This document shows, piece by piece, positions 54,274-63,232 of a stretch of DNA of 64,000 nucleotides. How positions within the stretch are numbered: position 1 is the stretch's first letter; every line of letters starts with the position of its first letter. This DNA is from Paenibacillus sp. G2S3 (lineage in GTDB: Bacteria; Bacillota; Bacilli; Paenibacillales; Paenibacillaceae): assembly GCF_030123105.1 (NCBI RefSeq), contig NZ_CP126095.1:5890001-5954000 (forward strand), written 5' to 3'. Both the position numbers and the translations under genes were made by a program. Below the pieces are notes generated by a model. The model was not told where the DNA came from, ran no database searches, and was given only the letters and a program-made list of their open reading frames with translations.

Positions 54274-54837
54274 TTAAATCTTACCTACAAGATCGAGACT
54301 TGGTTTAAGAGTTTCTGCACCTTCGGACCATTTCGCTGGGCAAACTTCACCTGGATGATTGCGTACATATTGTGCTGCTTTGATTTTGTTAACAAGTGCA
54401 CTTGCATCGCGACCAATACCACCAGCGTTAATTTCAACGGTTTGGATAATTCCGTCTGGATCAATGATGAATGTTCCACGATCAGCAAGACCGTCAGCTT
54501 CGATCAGAACATCAAAGTTACGGGAAATCACATGAGAAGGATCGCCGATCATGATATATTTTACTTTGCCAATCGCTGCGGAGCTTTCATGCCATGCTTT
54601 ATGTGTAAAGTGAGTATCTGTGGAAACGGAATATACTTCAACACCCAGTTGTTTCAGGGTTTCATATTGGTTTTGCAGATCTTCAAGTTCAGTTGGGCAT
54701 ACGAATGTAAAGTCAGCTGGGTAGAAGCAAACTACACTCCATTTACCTTTAAAGTTTTCTTCTGATACATCGATGAATTTCCCATCTTGAAATGCGCTTG
54801 CTTTGAATGGTAGGACTTCTGTTCCGATAAGTGACAT
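54274..54837 (-). CDS. ahpC: Alkyl hydroperoxide reductase peroxidase subunit AhpC
   Basis: A 187-residue typical two-cysteine peroxiredoxin. The peroxidatic Cys47 is in [14 protein letters not shown] and the resolving Cys166 is in PGEVCPAKW. The GGIGRD segment is that of sensitive bacterial AhpC. It reduces hydrogen peroxide, organic peroxides and peroxynitrite with electrons from AhpF. ATG 54837 is supported by AAAGGAGAT 7 nt upstream. A near-consensus promoter with PerR-like boxes lies upstream, and ahpF follows. Confidence 0.97.
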   Translation of the reverse strand: MSLIGTEVLPFKASAFQDGKFIDVSEENFKGKWSVVCFYPADFTFVCPTELEDLQNQYETLKQLGVEVYSVSTDTHFTHKAWHESSAAIGKVKYIMIGDPSHVISRNFDVLIEADGLADRGTFIIDPDGIIQTVEINAGGIGRDASALVNKIKAAQYVRNHPGEVCPAKWSEGAETLKPSLDLVGKI

Positions 54838-54915
54838 ATTATTTAAATCTCCTTTAAGTTTTATTTTTGTGGATTCAATATTCAAATCTGCAAACATCAC
54901 ATATCTGAATACTAT

Positions 54916-54973
54916 TTGTAATTATTATAATTAACCAAATTAAGGCCTGTCAAGTTATTTATAATAATTCTAA
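54916..54973 (-). promoter_or_regulatory. ahpC promoter with two PerR-like boxes
   Basis: TTGACA (54953-54948) and TATAAT (54929-54924) are 18 nt apart on the minus strand. TTGTAATTATTATAA (54916-54930) covers the -10 box, and TTATAATAATTCTAA (54959-54973) lies just upstream of the -35 box. Each differs from the PerR consensus TTATAATNATTATAA at one base. Peroxide induction by PerR is the likely control. Confidence 0.8.
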
Positions 54974-55065
54974 TATGATAATCGTTGTCAGTCGCTAAAT
55001 GTTCATAAATTATCATACTTATGAACTAGTATGGGTTAGTTTACATGTTTTATGTAGGGCAATTT

Positions 55066-55944
55066 CTACAATTCGAAGTCATCTGCTATTAGGTTGATAA
55101 TATTTAAAGATTCTCTCACTACCTTTAGGTTAGAATATCGATTTCCATTATATGTGATTAATGCTTTCCATAAAGCCCATCCTCTTGCTCTATTCCAAGT
55201 CTCTTCATCCATCTGTAATACATCCTTGAATACCTTTCTACTCTCCTCATCAAAAAAGGTCCATGCCATTGCCGCATCACAAGCAGGATCGCCTACACCC
55301 AAGATTCCGAAATCAATGACTGCACACAGTTTTCCATCTTTGACTAGTAAATTCCCTGGCGCAATATCTCCATGAACCCAAACCGGCTTGGAATTCCATT
55401 TAGAATCTAATGCCAGTTCCCAGATTTCTCTCAATAGATCTTCTTTAAAAATATCTTTATTATGCTCAATCGCATGCCTAGACTCTTCATTATAAATAGC
55501 TAAAGATCCGCCTCTATAGAAATTATGCTCTCCAGCTATAGGTCCTCCACTAACATCAATAGATTGTAATTCTATTAAAAATGCCCCCAAATCTCTTGCA
55601 AACTGATTAAGATCATTAATATTTTGGGTCGTTAATGTCTCACCTTCTACCCACTTATTAATAGACCAAGGCCATGGATATTCTTCGTTAGGTTTCCCCT
55701 TCGCTAATGGCGTTGAAATAGGCAACGTGAGTTCTTGATCTAATATGGGCAACCACCGCTGCTCTTTCTCCACTTGTGGAACATAAGCTGCTGCACTTGG
55801 TAACCTCACGCTCATATGCTCGCCTAAATGAAACGTTCGATTATCATTCCCACTGCATTTTACAGGTCTAATCTCTAAATCCGACCACGCAGGAAATTGT
55901 CCATTGATTAATCTTGCAACTAAATCGACGGTAATTGTATTCAT
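55066..55944 (-). CDS. Aminoglycoside phosphotransferase (APH) family kinase
   Basis: A 292-residue kinase-fold protein of the APH/choline kinase family. The catalytic loop is VWVHGDIAPGNLLVKDGKLC and the metal-binding motif is AVIDFGILGVGDPACDAAMA. An N-terminal nucleotide lobe is present (FHLGEHMSVRLPSAAAYVPQ). ATG 55944 follows AGAGAGG. It is a single gene. Chromosomal members of this family often act on unknown metabolites, so antibiotic resistance is not implied. Confidence 0.85.
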   Translation of the reverse strand: MNTITVDLVARLINGQFPAWSDLEIRPVKCSGNDNRTFHLGEHMSVRLPSAAAYVPQVEKEQRWLPILDQELTLPISTPLAKGKPNEEYPWPWSINKWVEGETLTTQNINDLNQFARDLGAFLIELQSIDVSGGPIAGEHNFYRGGSLAIYNEESRHAIEHNKDIFKEDLLREIWELALDSKWNSKPVWVHGDIAPGNLLVKDGKLCAVIDFGILGVGDPACDAAMAWTFFDEESRKVFKDVLQMDEETWNRARGWALWKALITYNGNRYSNLKVVRESLNIINLIADDFEL

Positions 55945-56113
55945 AAGTACCTCTCTAACATAAGTTTTACTAGCCATTTCCATAAGAGACATCTAATATT
56001 ATGTTAGCTTTACTAGTGTCTGTATGCAAACTATGCAATTAGATCGGCACAAAAGGGACAAGCTATGTAAGTAGACAGCATAATATGATTACGAGGAAGA
56101 AGGGTGTTCCTTA

Positions 56114-56707
56114 ATGACAAATAGCAAAACCAATGCTAAGGTAGATGGATTTCTAAGGAAAGTAAAACAGTGGCAGGAAGAATACGAGACGTTGAGAAAG
56201 ATCGTTCTTGACTGTGAGTTGACCGAAGATTTTAAGTGGATGCATCCTTGTTATACGTTTGAGAACAAAAACATTGTCTTAATTCATGGATTTAAAGAAT
56301 ATATTGCGCTGCTGTTTCATAAAGGTGTCTTATTAAAGGATACCCATGGAATTCTGATTCAACAAACGGAGAATGTACAAGCCGCACGCCAGATCCGATT
56401 CACCAACGTTCAAGAGATCCTTGAAAAAGAAAGCATCATAAAAGACTACATTTATGAAGCCATCGAGGTTGAAAAAGCTGGTTTGGAAGTGGAATTTAAA
56501 AAGAATACAGATTACATCATTCCTGATGAATTTCAAAATAAACTCGATGAAATGCCTGCGTTGAAAACTGCTTTTGAAGCCTTGACGCCAGGACGGCAAA
56601 GAGCATACCTTCATCATTTTTCTGAACCCAAGCAATCCAAAACTCGAGTGTCTAGGGTTGAAAAATGGATGCCGCAAATTCTGGATGGAAAAGGATTAAA
56701 TGATTAA
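56114..56707 (+). CDS. YdeI/DUF1801 family protein
   Basis: A 197-residue protein of the YdeI group. The N-terminal DUF1801 domain (about 15-125) contains DFKWMHPCYTFENKNIVLIH and FKEYIALLFHKGVLLKD. The C-terminal helical segment (about 140-190) contains ALTPGRQRAYLHHFSEPKQS, the bacteriocin-protection YdeI/OmpD-type motif. The biochemical role is not established. It is a single plus-strand gene convergent with the amylase gene, sharing a terminator. Confidence 0.88.
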   Translation: MTNSKTNAKVDGFLRKVKQWQEEYETLRKIVLDCELTEDFKWMHPCYTFENKNIVLIHGFKEYIALLFHKGVLLKDTHGILIQQTENVQAARQIRFTNVQEILEKESIIKDYIYEAIEVEKAGLEVEFKKNTDYIIPDEFQNKLDEMPALKTAFEALTPGRQRAYLHHFSEPKQSKTRVSRVEKWMPQILDGKGLND

Positions 56708-56719
56708 GTTGTATATGAA

Positions 56720-56772
56720 GAAGCAACCTAAGCACGGTGAAATATCCGAACTAAGGTTGCTTCTTCTTTTTT
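56720..56772. terminator. Terminator between the YdeI-like and amylase genes
   Basis: GAAGCAACCT / AGGTTGCTTC forms a 10-bp perfect stem with a 24-nt loop, followed by TTCTTTTTT on the plus strand. Confidence 0.7.
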
Positions 56773-56790
56773 ACTAAGACAGACTTTATT

Positions 56791-59700
56791 CTACTTCAGG
56801 TAGGTTCCGGTTACTCCAATTCCACCGCTACCATTCAATACATAGACTCTCGCATTTCCTTTCCCAGAGCATATCAGAGTGATTGTACCGTTCGTAACGT
56901 TTTTGGTATCGCCAGTCACCGCATCTACGTAGGTTCCGTTCGGAATTCCGGTAAATGTCGCATTTCCTGAGATCGTAACTAATGCAAAGCTATCAATACC
57001 TTTCGCGCTGTCGGTATATCTTCTTTTAAATGCCAAATTACCTGATACATTTTCCGTAGAATATTGGCCTTTTTGCAAGGCTGGAACAGCTCTTCTGATT
57101 AAATTGAGTTGTCTGATATGTTTTGCCAAAGGATAGTTCAATGAATCGGCAAGTGTGCCGGTAGCATTTGTATATTTACCGTAGTCCTGAACCGTAACGC
57201 TACCTTCAATTTGATCTCCAAAGTAAGCACGCCCTGTTGAGCTAAGTGGTGCATTTGGTCCTACATCGATGACTGATCCTTTTTTAAACTCGATTTCAGA
57301 ACCATAATAGATCGCAGGTATTCCCCGGAAGGTGAACATCAGCGAGAGATTCTCAGCCCAAGTGTCTTGTGTCCCTGCAAATCGTTGATTCTCTGGGGCT
57401 TGGTCAGGTGCATAGTCATGAGAGTCAACATAAGTTACATTCCAGGTAGCGTCGTTATAGTATTGATCACCGCTCTTCATACTGAATGCTTCTTGTGCAG
57501 TCTTGAACGCCCAATGCATTGGAAAATCAATGACATCCATACCGGATTTCATTGAAGAGTCAGGCGCGTGATAATTATTGCCTATTAAAAAAGCATTGTT
57601 CGAGGTTGGCTGCCCTGCTGTAGTAGAGTTATCTGCCCACTCTTGTTCCACAGACAGCTTGTTGGAAGCGTAGTCATTTTGTCCATCACCCGGATAGGCT
57701 TTCGAGCTTTTCCATGTATAGAATGGGGTCGATATTGCCGGAATTCCACTGTTCCATACATCTCTATACCGAGTAGCCACCTCACCAAAGACAAAGAAGT
57801 TTGAGCCCCCTCTTGTTTTCCAAGCAGGAACAAAGTATTTGTTAAAAATATACCTACTCACATGCTTCACAGTATCGACCCGGAAAGCATCAACACCCAT
57901 ATCAATATACTGATTATAGCTGTCAATTAGATACTGATTCACTACAGGATTTTCCGTGTTCAAGTCTACGGCGTCTCCTGCAATCTGTCCTGTCTGTACG
58001 GTGTAAGATTCCCAGGAAAGACTTTTTTCGGTATGGTACATGTTATTGTTGGTTTCCGCATTTTTCATGATTGCGAGTCTGGCCTGATATTGCTGATCAG
58101 GGGTCATCGTATCATAGTTAGCTGGCAGCTTATCCGTAATTTTGATCATGTTATTAACGGTGTCCGCTGCAGTTGGATCTTTCTTGAACAGTGGTAACAG
58201 GTTCTCTTCCCCAAAATTACCGGTATGATTCACGACAACATCCTGAATAACCTTTATCCCTTTGGCATGAGCTGCATTAATCAATTCTTGATAAGAGGCC
58301 CCCGCTGATTCATACCTTGGATCTACTTTAGAAAAATTAATTGCATGGTAGCCATGATAATCATACCCGCTGGCATTCTGCACCACTGGCGTAATCCAAA
58401 TGGCACTGAATCCGAGCGCTTTGATGTAATCGAGCTTTTGAATCAATCCCTTAAAGTCACCTCTCCAAGCTGGGTCTGAATCCGGATTTCCTGCTTTAGC
58501 ATCCTCCCATGAATGTACATTGTTACTCGGATCACCATCATAGAATCGTGAAGTAATCACGAAATAAATGGTGTCTTCACGGAAATCGCCTTTATTTCCA
58601 ATCGTGTAGATAAAGCTCTGTTTCGTTTCAATTCCGGCACCGTCGACCACCAGGAACTTCAGTGTCGTCGTCTTATTAATAAGAATGGACGGTCCCGCCA
58701 GAGCAGTTAAAGCATTGCCCGAGATATAGACATTTGAATTAGTAGTTGGTTCCGTACCATTATTTGTGTAATATGCGGTGGTCGTTGCCGCTTTGTTATC
58801 TTTTATATTAAAAGAGACGGTAACCGCAGAGCTTGAATTCCCAACAGGTAAATTCGCTGTTATGGTTGGGGCTTGCAGGTCGAGATTCAGGTCGATGACA
58901 TAAGCAAAGGTGCCTACACTGCCTGCTTGACCTAAGGAGTTAACACCAAAAGCCTTGATAGTCGTAGTAGAAACTACTTGGATTGGAGTGGTATACAAGG
59001 TAGAGGATGTCGTAGGTGTCGAACCGTCTGTCGTATAATAGATTTTATCGCTGCTATTGAGACTGGAAAGCTTCACGGTTTGAGCAGCATCATATGTCTT
59101 CGGCGTAGGAGAGACTGAAATCACAGGGATCTTCGGAATTTCTGGATTAGCGTCATACCACACATTATCCGAGGAATACCAGCCCTCTTTTACACTGCGG
59201 GACAAGTCGGCGGTCTGTTTGCCGTTGCCATCATTAAAGATAAGGCTTGTGCCGGTGGCGTTGGCAATAGTATAGCTGTACCAGTCGTTTCCGTCCGATT
59301 TCATCAGAATTCCCGGCCAAGCTCCGCTTGTCGGAACCGTTGTGGGACTCAGATTCCAGTAATGGATTCGGATCGATGAACTCCAGTTTGCTGGTTTCTT
59401 AAAATGAACCGTTAAGCCAGACGAAATTGGTGTTGGTGTTGGTGTAGGAGTCACTGTTGGTGTTGGTGTAGGAGTCACTGTTGGTGTTGGTGTAGGAGTC
59501 ACTGTTGGTGTTGGTGTAGGAGTTACGGTTGGTGTTGGTGTAGGAGTCACTGTTGGTGTTGGTGTAGGAGTCACTGTTGGCGTTGGTGTAGCGGTTGGTG
59601 TTGGCGTAGGAGTAGCTGTTGGTGTTGCCGTAGCTGAAAGAGTTACATAGTCTATATTGATATTCCCAGTATCATCCGAGTCATATTTGTAGGCGATTGT

Positions 59701-60348
59701 ATTATTCCCAGCCTGTAGGGAGAGCGTTTCTGTTTGGTCACTCCATGTATCCCAGTTTGCCAAATTCGCTAAAGTGGTCTGCTTTACCTTAGCTCCATTC
59801 ACATAAATGGAAACTTGCTTGGCACTGCCAGTCGCATTGGCATAGCGAAGTGTGGCATTATAGGCACCTGCAGCGGAAGACTGAATATTGAAGGTGGTTG
59901 TTGCTCCGGTGGTTGTGTATCCATCAACAAAACCGGTGCCAGTATATCCGGTGTGATTCGTATTTATTTTTGCGCCACCTGACAAGGCTGCGCTCTCAGC
60001 TTCATACTTCCCAGCAACCGGAATAACTACCGTCCAGTTTTTCCCTCCATTGCTGTCCCAGCTATCCGTCGGGGCTGTGATGTGATAACAATAAATGAGT
60101 GTTGCGCCCTCCTGAACATTGAGGTTGGCCGTAAACGTGGTCCCACTTTTAGACATGACTGTGTCCGTAGTATTCGTCCAATTATTCGTGGTCCAATGTA
60201 GTGTTACTGCTGATGCTGTAGAGTTCGTATAGGAGACTGTATAATCAGTGTTGCTGGCTGAAGCCCCGCCGGATAAACCGAATAAACTAAAAATAAGCGA
60301 AAAAATGATCAACCAAGAAACAAACCGCCTAGATTGTTTTCGTACCAA
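56791..60348 (-). CDS. Large modular secreted alpha-amylase (GH13)
   Basis: A 1185-residue exported starch-degrading enzyme. Domains in order: signal peptide (1-31), starch-binding-like module (32-110), CBM35/CBM6-like module (113-240, [20 protein letters not shown]), Thr-Pro linker (243-310), second starch-binding module (312-398, [17 protein letters not shown]), two CHB_HEX-type repeats (405-580, [12 protein letters not shown]), and the GH13 barrel with C-domain (583-1185). Catalytic residues are Asp about 823 ([11 protein letters not shown]), Glu about 856 (FVFGEV), and Asp about 977 (YVDSHDY). TTG 60348 follows GGAGG. Two cre-like sites suggest catabolite repression. Confidence 0.93.
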   Translation of the reverse strand: MVRKQSRRFVSWLIIFSLIFSLFGLSGGASASNTDYTVSYTNSTASAVTLHWTTNNWTNTTDTVMSKSGTTFTANLNVQEGATLIYCYHITAPTDSWDSNGGKNWTVVIPVAGKYEAESAALSGGAKINTNHTGYTGTGFVDGYTTTGATTTFNIQSSAAGAYNATLRYANATGSAKQVSIYVNGAKVKQTTLANLANWDTWSDQTETLSLQAGNNTIAYKYDSDDTGNINIDYVTLSATATPTATPTPTPTATPTPTVTPTPTPTVTPTPTPTVTPTPTPTVTPTPTPTVTPTPTPTVTPTPTPTPISSGLTVHFKKPANWSSSIRIHYWNLSPTTVPTSGAWPGILMKSDGNDWYSYTIANATGTSLIFNDGNGKQTADLSRSVKEGWYSSDNVWYDANPEIPKIPVISVSPTPKTYDAAQTVKLSSLNSSDKIYYTTDGSTPTTSSTLYTTPIQVVSTTTIKAFGVNSLGQAGSVGTFAYVIDLNLDLQAPTITANLPVGNSSSAVTVSFNIKDNKAATTTAYYTNNGTEPTTNSNVYISGNALTALAGPSILINKTTTLKFLVVDGAGIETKQSFIYTIGNKGDFREDTIYFVITSRFYDGDPSNNVHSWEDAKAGNPDSDPAWRGDFKGLIQKLDYIKALGFSAIWITPVVQNASGYDYHGYHAINFSKVDPRYESAGASYQELINAAHAKGIKVIQDVVVNHTGNFGEENLLPLFKKDPTAADTVNNMIKITDKLPANYDTMTPDQQYQARLAIMKNAETNNNMYHTEKSLSWESYTVQTGQIAGDAVDLNTENPVVNQYLIDSYNQYIDMGVDAFRVDTVKHVSRYIFNKYFVPAWKTRGGSNFFVFGEVATRYRDVWNSGIPAISTPFYTWKSSKAYPGDGQNDYASNKLSVEQEWADNSTTAGQPTSNNAFLIGNNYHAPDSSMKSGMDVIDFPMHWAFKTAQEAFSMKSGDQYYNDATWNVTYVDSHDYAPDQAPENQRFAGTQDTWAENLSLMFTFRGIPAIYYGSEIEFKKGSVIDVGPNAPLSSTGRAYFGDQIEGSVTVQDYGKYTNATGTLADSLNYPLAKHIRQLNLIRRAVPALQKGQYSTENVSGNLAFKRRYTDSAKGIDSFALVTISGNATFTGIPNGTYVDAVTGDTKNVTNGTITLICSGKGNARVYVLNGSGGIGVTGTYLK
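59435..59578. repeat. 24-bp minisatellite coding for the Thr-Pro linker of the amylase
   Basis: Six direct copies of a 24-bp unit, each coding for eight residues (TPTPTVTP register), lie end to end. Degenerate copies extend to about 59630. Only the fourth copy shows clear base changes. The period is a multiple of three, so slippage would change linker length without breaking the frame. Confidence 0.9.
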
Positions 60349-60785
60349 GTAAATAACCTCCTCATTAATTTTAAGTGCAAATCACGTTGTGCAAACGTTT
60401 GCAGAAATGAGAAAAAAAGAAACAATCTAACTTATCCAATCTCCTCCTTCTTAGAAAACATGGAAAAACCTCATTGTATGCGTTTACAAATAGAACTATT
60501 GAGAAATCCTCAGGTTACAGATAGCTCCATATCTAATGAATTTTCCCTGTTTATGATTATAGGCTCCAACCTTTTCCCGGTCAATGCATCTTTTAGGCTA
60601 AAAACATAAAAATTTAATGGTTTAAATACAAAAGTTCAATCGTTTTCATTCATCAGTTGTTCGAGGCATATTAAAATCTTAGATTACCGCTATTTATAGA
60701 ACTAGGCTCTATACTTTCGTAACTATTCTAGTATGATTTTATGAAATATTAATTCCTTAAATATATTATTTGGTATGTCCCTAAA
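60349..60785. other. Intergenic region with two cre-like sites
   Basis: This gap upstream of the amylase gene holds TGCAAACGTTTGCA (60390-60403), a perfect palindrome, and TGTATGCGTTTACA (60475-60488). Both resemble the CcpA cre consensus with one or two mismatches. Beyond these and the amylase ribosome site I see no gene or strong structure. The part from about 60600 to 60785 is AT-rich and shows nothing recognisable. Confidence 0.65.
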
Positions 60786-61283
60786 TTAAATCGTCGCTGA
60801 TGAGGAAGCAGTTGCTTGGTCAGCTTTTACACAATCAATTGCGACAACGAACGCAATTATGATTGCCTCCATCTCCTCATTTAGTATTTGAACCTTGTAG
60901 CTATCACCCCAAGTGAACCACTCCTTATTCACTTTACCTATGACTACACCATGCTGCAAGACCTGAAAATCCATGTCCCACCAGTTACCATGTACCTCAA
61001 TGTCAGCCGCATCAATCGTATAGCGTGCTTTAAAGAAAGAAAACTCCTTCTTAATCGTTAACACCTCTCGGCCATTGACCTCAACAAAAAACTTCGGTAA
61101 AAAACTAAATACCTTCTTCGTAATAAGTGCGACTTCATCTCTTGTTGTATTCATAATGGAGAACGTCTTTGGTATTTGCATAAAACTGCCCTCTACATAA
61201 TAGACATCCTGCTCCTGCTGATTCTTTACCGTAAATTTACCACTTAGACTGAATACCTTCTGCTTTATATAAAGTTGCTTCAT
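60786..61283 (-). CDS. LURP-one-related (Tubby-like fold) protein
   Basis: A 165-residue protein of the LOR/YxjI family, with the 12-strand barrel pattern of Tubby-like proteins. Alternating strands are evident: MKQLYIKQKVFSLSGKFTVK, DVYYVEGSFM, and ALITKKVFSFLPKFFVEVNG. Then come ADIEVHGNWWDMDFQVLQHG and VVIGKVNKEWFTWGDSYKVQ. The final helix is hydrophobic (IIIAFVVAIDCVKAD). The biological role is not known. It appears monocistronic. Confidence 0.85.
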   Translation of the reverse strand: MKQLYIKQKVFSLSGKFTVKNQQEQDVYYVEGSFMQIPKTFSIMNTTRDEVALITKKVFSFLPKFFVEVNGREVLTIKKEFSFFKARYTIDAADIEVHGNWWDMDFQVLQHGVVIGKVNKEWFTWGDSYKVQILNEEMEAIIIAFVVAIDCVKADQATASSSATI

Positions 61284-61391
61284 TCCAATACCTCCTTCGA
61301 TATAAGCATATTATTAAAGCGCAGATTTCATCATAGATCTTAATAGCGATAGCCACCTAACCATGAACTACCTTTCGTTAACCCTCTCATT

Positions 61392-61425
61392 ATTGAACTA
61401 TAGTTTCCCATTAGTTGAACCGAAT
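61392..61425. repeat. Partial copy of the structured CCCRTTAG repeat
   Basis: TTGAACTATAGTTTCCCATT and the following AGTTGAAC match the 3' end of the longer repeats at 62525 and 63014. This copy lacks the hairpin part. The surrounding 61284-61533 interval otherwise shows nothing recognisable. Confidence 0.65.
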
Positions 61426-61533
61426 GATTGTAAAAACTTGGGTGAAAACTTCTTCGTACTTACTTACCCATTACTTTCGAAATCAGTTCTCGGGATTATG
61501 TACTTTAGTCACCCATCCGTGTTCTCAATGGTT

Positions 61534-61960
61534 CTAAAACTTCCGTTTATGATACGGAAGACCCTCGCCTTCTTCGCAATACTGTTTAAGACTGTACAAA
61601 AAAATAGCCCAGTATAGTTACATACGCGATAAAATGAGGTCACTTCCTCCCAATTCATCTGACGAAAAATGATTGAAGTCTTCCCGTTTTTTTCCTTCAT
61701 ATCAAAAGAAATTGTCGTACCTATCCATTCTGGATCTGAATCAACACACTGCTACAAAATCTTTTTTTCGGGAACAAGCTCATCAACTCGCATCTTTGTT
61801 AAACCTTTGCCGCCGAATCGAAACTCATTTATACAACCAATCTGATCATTGACTATTAGTTCATTTGTCCATATTTCTGAAAGTCCTTTTGCAGTGGTTA
61901 ATGCTTCATATACCGTTGAAGCTGGAACATTCACGGTCTGGAAGTGCTCGATATTTGCAC
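61534..61960 (-). pseudogene. SRPBCC/AHSA1-like protein gene, broken
   Basis: Conceptual translation gives an SRPBCC domain: NVPASTVYEALTTAKGLSEI, then EFRFGGKGLTKMRVDELVPE, then DSDPEWIGTTISFDMKEKNG. NWEEVTSFYRVCN follows, and in another frame WAIFLYSLKQYCEEGEGLPY. An in-frame TAG (61754-61752) stands where the family has Trp before QCVD. A one-base loss near 61612 shifts the last 25 codons into another frame. No ATG is found at the expected start. Three lesions make a sequencing error alone unlikely. Confidence 0.82.
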
Positions 61961-61977
61961 AAACGTTTCCCGCTAGT

Positions 61978-62481
61978 TTAACGCTTCATGTATTTTATTC
62001 TTTTCCATTCGTCTGGAACATGAAGCCATAGTGCTGGTGTCAAGCATTCGCTAAAACGTTCATGATAAGAATATTCTCTAATATAATTCCATACAGCTTG
62101 ATTTATTGAATGTATTTCGTCTTTGGTTACTACACCTGTCTGCAAATTGTTGTATTCACTTTCAGCAATTTCAAAAGTTTCGTAATCAAGCCCCACCTCA
62201 CTATAATATCCATCACAGCAGGTGCACTTGGGCCCGCCCATGCCATGAGGACAACCATGATTTTTTTTATTTTCGTCTGAACAATGACACCACCAAGTTA
62301 CAGCGTTAATTGCTATCCCTGCATTCGAAATTTCCTCAATTAACTTTTCACTTAACTCATACTTCGTAATAATGTCAATGTAACCTGAACCGACAGGATA
62401 AGATTGATGTTTCTCTAATAAAGTCTCAATTTTATTTTGCAACTCTTTATCATTTTTTCTTAAGTTTTCTAAATACTTCAT
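61978..62481 (-). CDS. Hypothetical Cys/His-rich protein
   Basis: A 167-residue cytoplasmic protein I do not recognise. A helical N-terminus (MKYLENLRKNDKELQNKIET) is followed by a compact Cys/His cluster at about 69-96: WWCHCSDENKKNHGCPHGMG, then GPKCTCCDGYYSE. Five or six cysteines and two histidines there could bind zinc or an Fe-S cluster. The C-terminal third is acidic to aromatic (LTPALWLHVPDEWKRIKYMK). The gene lies between repeat copies and next to the broken SRPBCC gene, in an accessory-looking stretch. Confidence 0.65.
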   Translation of the reverse strand: MKYLENLRKNDKELQNKIETLLEKHQSYPVGSGYIDIITKYELSEKLIEEISNAGIAINAVTWWCHCSDENKKNHGCPHGMGGPKCTCCDGYYSEVGLDYETFEIAESEYNNLQTGVVTKDEIHSINQAVWNYIREYSYHERFSECLTPALWLHVPDEWKRIKYMKR

Positions 62482-62524
62482 GAGAAAGCAACTCCATATA
62501 CAACCATTCTATCATTATATTATC

Positions 62525-62606
62525 CTGCCCGTTAGTTGAATAAAGGCAGCTGATCGCGTTGACTGACGGCTGCCTAATCGTATTTGAGCTAACGCTACCC
62601 ATTGGT
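62525..62606. repeat. Structured repeat, copy B
   Basis: It starts CTGCCCGTTAGTTGAATAAA, forms a hairpin (GGCAGC / GCTGCC), and ends TTGAGCTAACGCTACCCATT. It shares both ends and the hairpin with the copy at 63014 but differs in the loop. It lies between two small orphan genes. Confidence 0.7.
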
Positions 62607-62614
62607 GTAATTAC

Positions 62615-62944
62615 TCAAATATAATCAATGAATTCATTAGTTTTGTTATATCCATAAATTATGATGGAGTCGGTAGTTACTTCACCTGGAACATGTATTT
62701 TTTTCAGGATTTGAATTAAATCAGTTTTTATCAAGTCATCTTCAGCATGAATTTCTAACCACTCAATAAATTTGTAGCCACCATCTGAAAAATGGTAATA
62801 CCACTCTCCATCCCAAAGGCTGATATAGCCAGTATCAATGTCTTTAGTCCTCCATTTGGTTGGAAAAGCATAGTTGAGCATTGCTTGTCTTATTTCTTCC
62901 CATTTTGTGTTGTTCATTAAAGGTTTTAGTTCATTTGAATCCAT
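62615..62944 (-). CDS. Hypothetical protein, DUF6678-like
   Basis: A 109-residue protein. The stretch NNTKWEEIRQAMLNYAFPTK, then WRTKDIDTGYISLWDGEWYY and HFSDGGYKFIEWLEIHAED, resembles DUF6678, a family of unknown function often found near phage-like or polymorphic-toxin immunity genes; I recall this from memory only. ATG 62944 follows AAAGGTG. There are no signal, span or catalytic motifs. It lies between repeat copies B and C. Confidence 0.65.
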   Translation of the reverse strand: MDSNELKPLMNNTKWEEIRQAMLNYAFPTKWRTKDIDTGYISLWDGEWYYHFSDGGYKFIEWLEIHAEDDLIKTDLIQILKKIHVPGEVTTDSIIIYGYNKTNEFIDYI

Positions 62945-63013
62945 ATATTCACCTTTTTCTCCCATCAGTACTGCAAGTGTTTATTCCAGCTTATCATTTT
63001 CTCTTGTACAAAA

Positions 63014-63099
63014 CTGCCCGTTAGCAGAACAAAGCTGCCGATTCAAGTCGGCAGCTTCGTTCTGGTGTTATTGAGCTATAGTTTCCCATTAGCGCAACG
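63014..63099. repeat. Structured repeat, copy C
   Basis: It starts CTGCCCGTTAGCAGAACAAA and has a 10-bp perfect hairpin (AAGCTGCCGA / TCGGCAGCTT) extended by GAAC/GTTC. It ends TTGAGCTATAGTTTCCCATT followed by AGCGCAACG. The rest of the 62966-63232 interval has no gene I can support. Confidence 0.75.
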
Positions 63100-63232
63100 A
63101 CTTACTCTGTTGAATTTCGTGTTCCTCAACATAAAGCGGCATCAGAGAAGGCGAATCGTACCTTATCGCGGCCTTTAAACGACAAAATGGTGCCGATAGC
63201 CATAGCCCCATAGCTGCAACGAAATAATGAGC

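Noticed and set aside
55066..55944. Antibiotic resistance gene call
   Set aside because: Family membership alone does not show aminoglycoside activity; many chromosomal members act on other compounds.
59435..59630. Tandem repeats that could suggest a CRISPR array
   Set aside because: There are no spacers; the 24-bp units are contiguous and in frame with the amylase linker.
62525..63099. True integron attC sites
   Set aside because: The repeats form hairpins but I cannot find proper RYYYAAC/GTTRRRY core pairs, and no integrase gene is visible.
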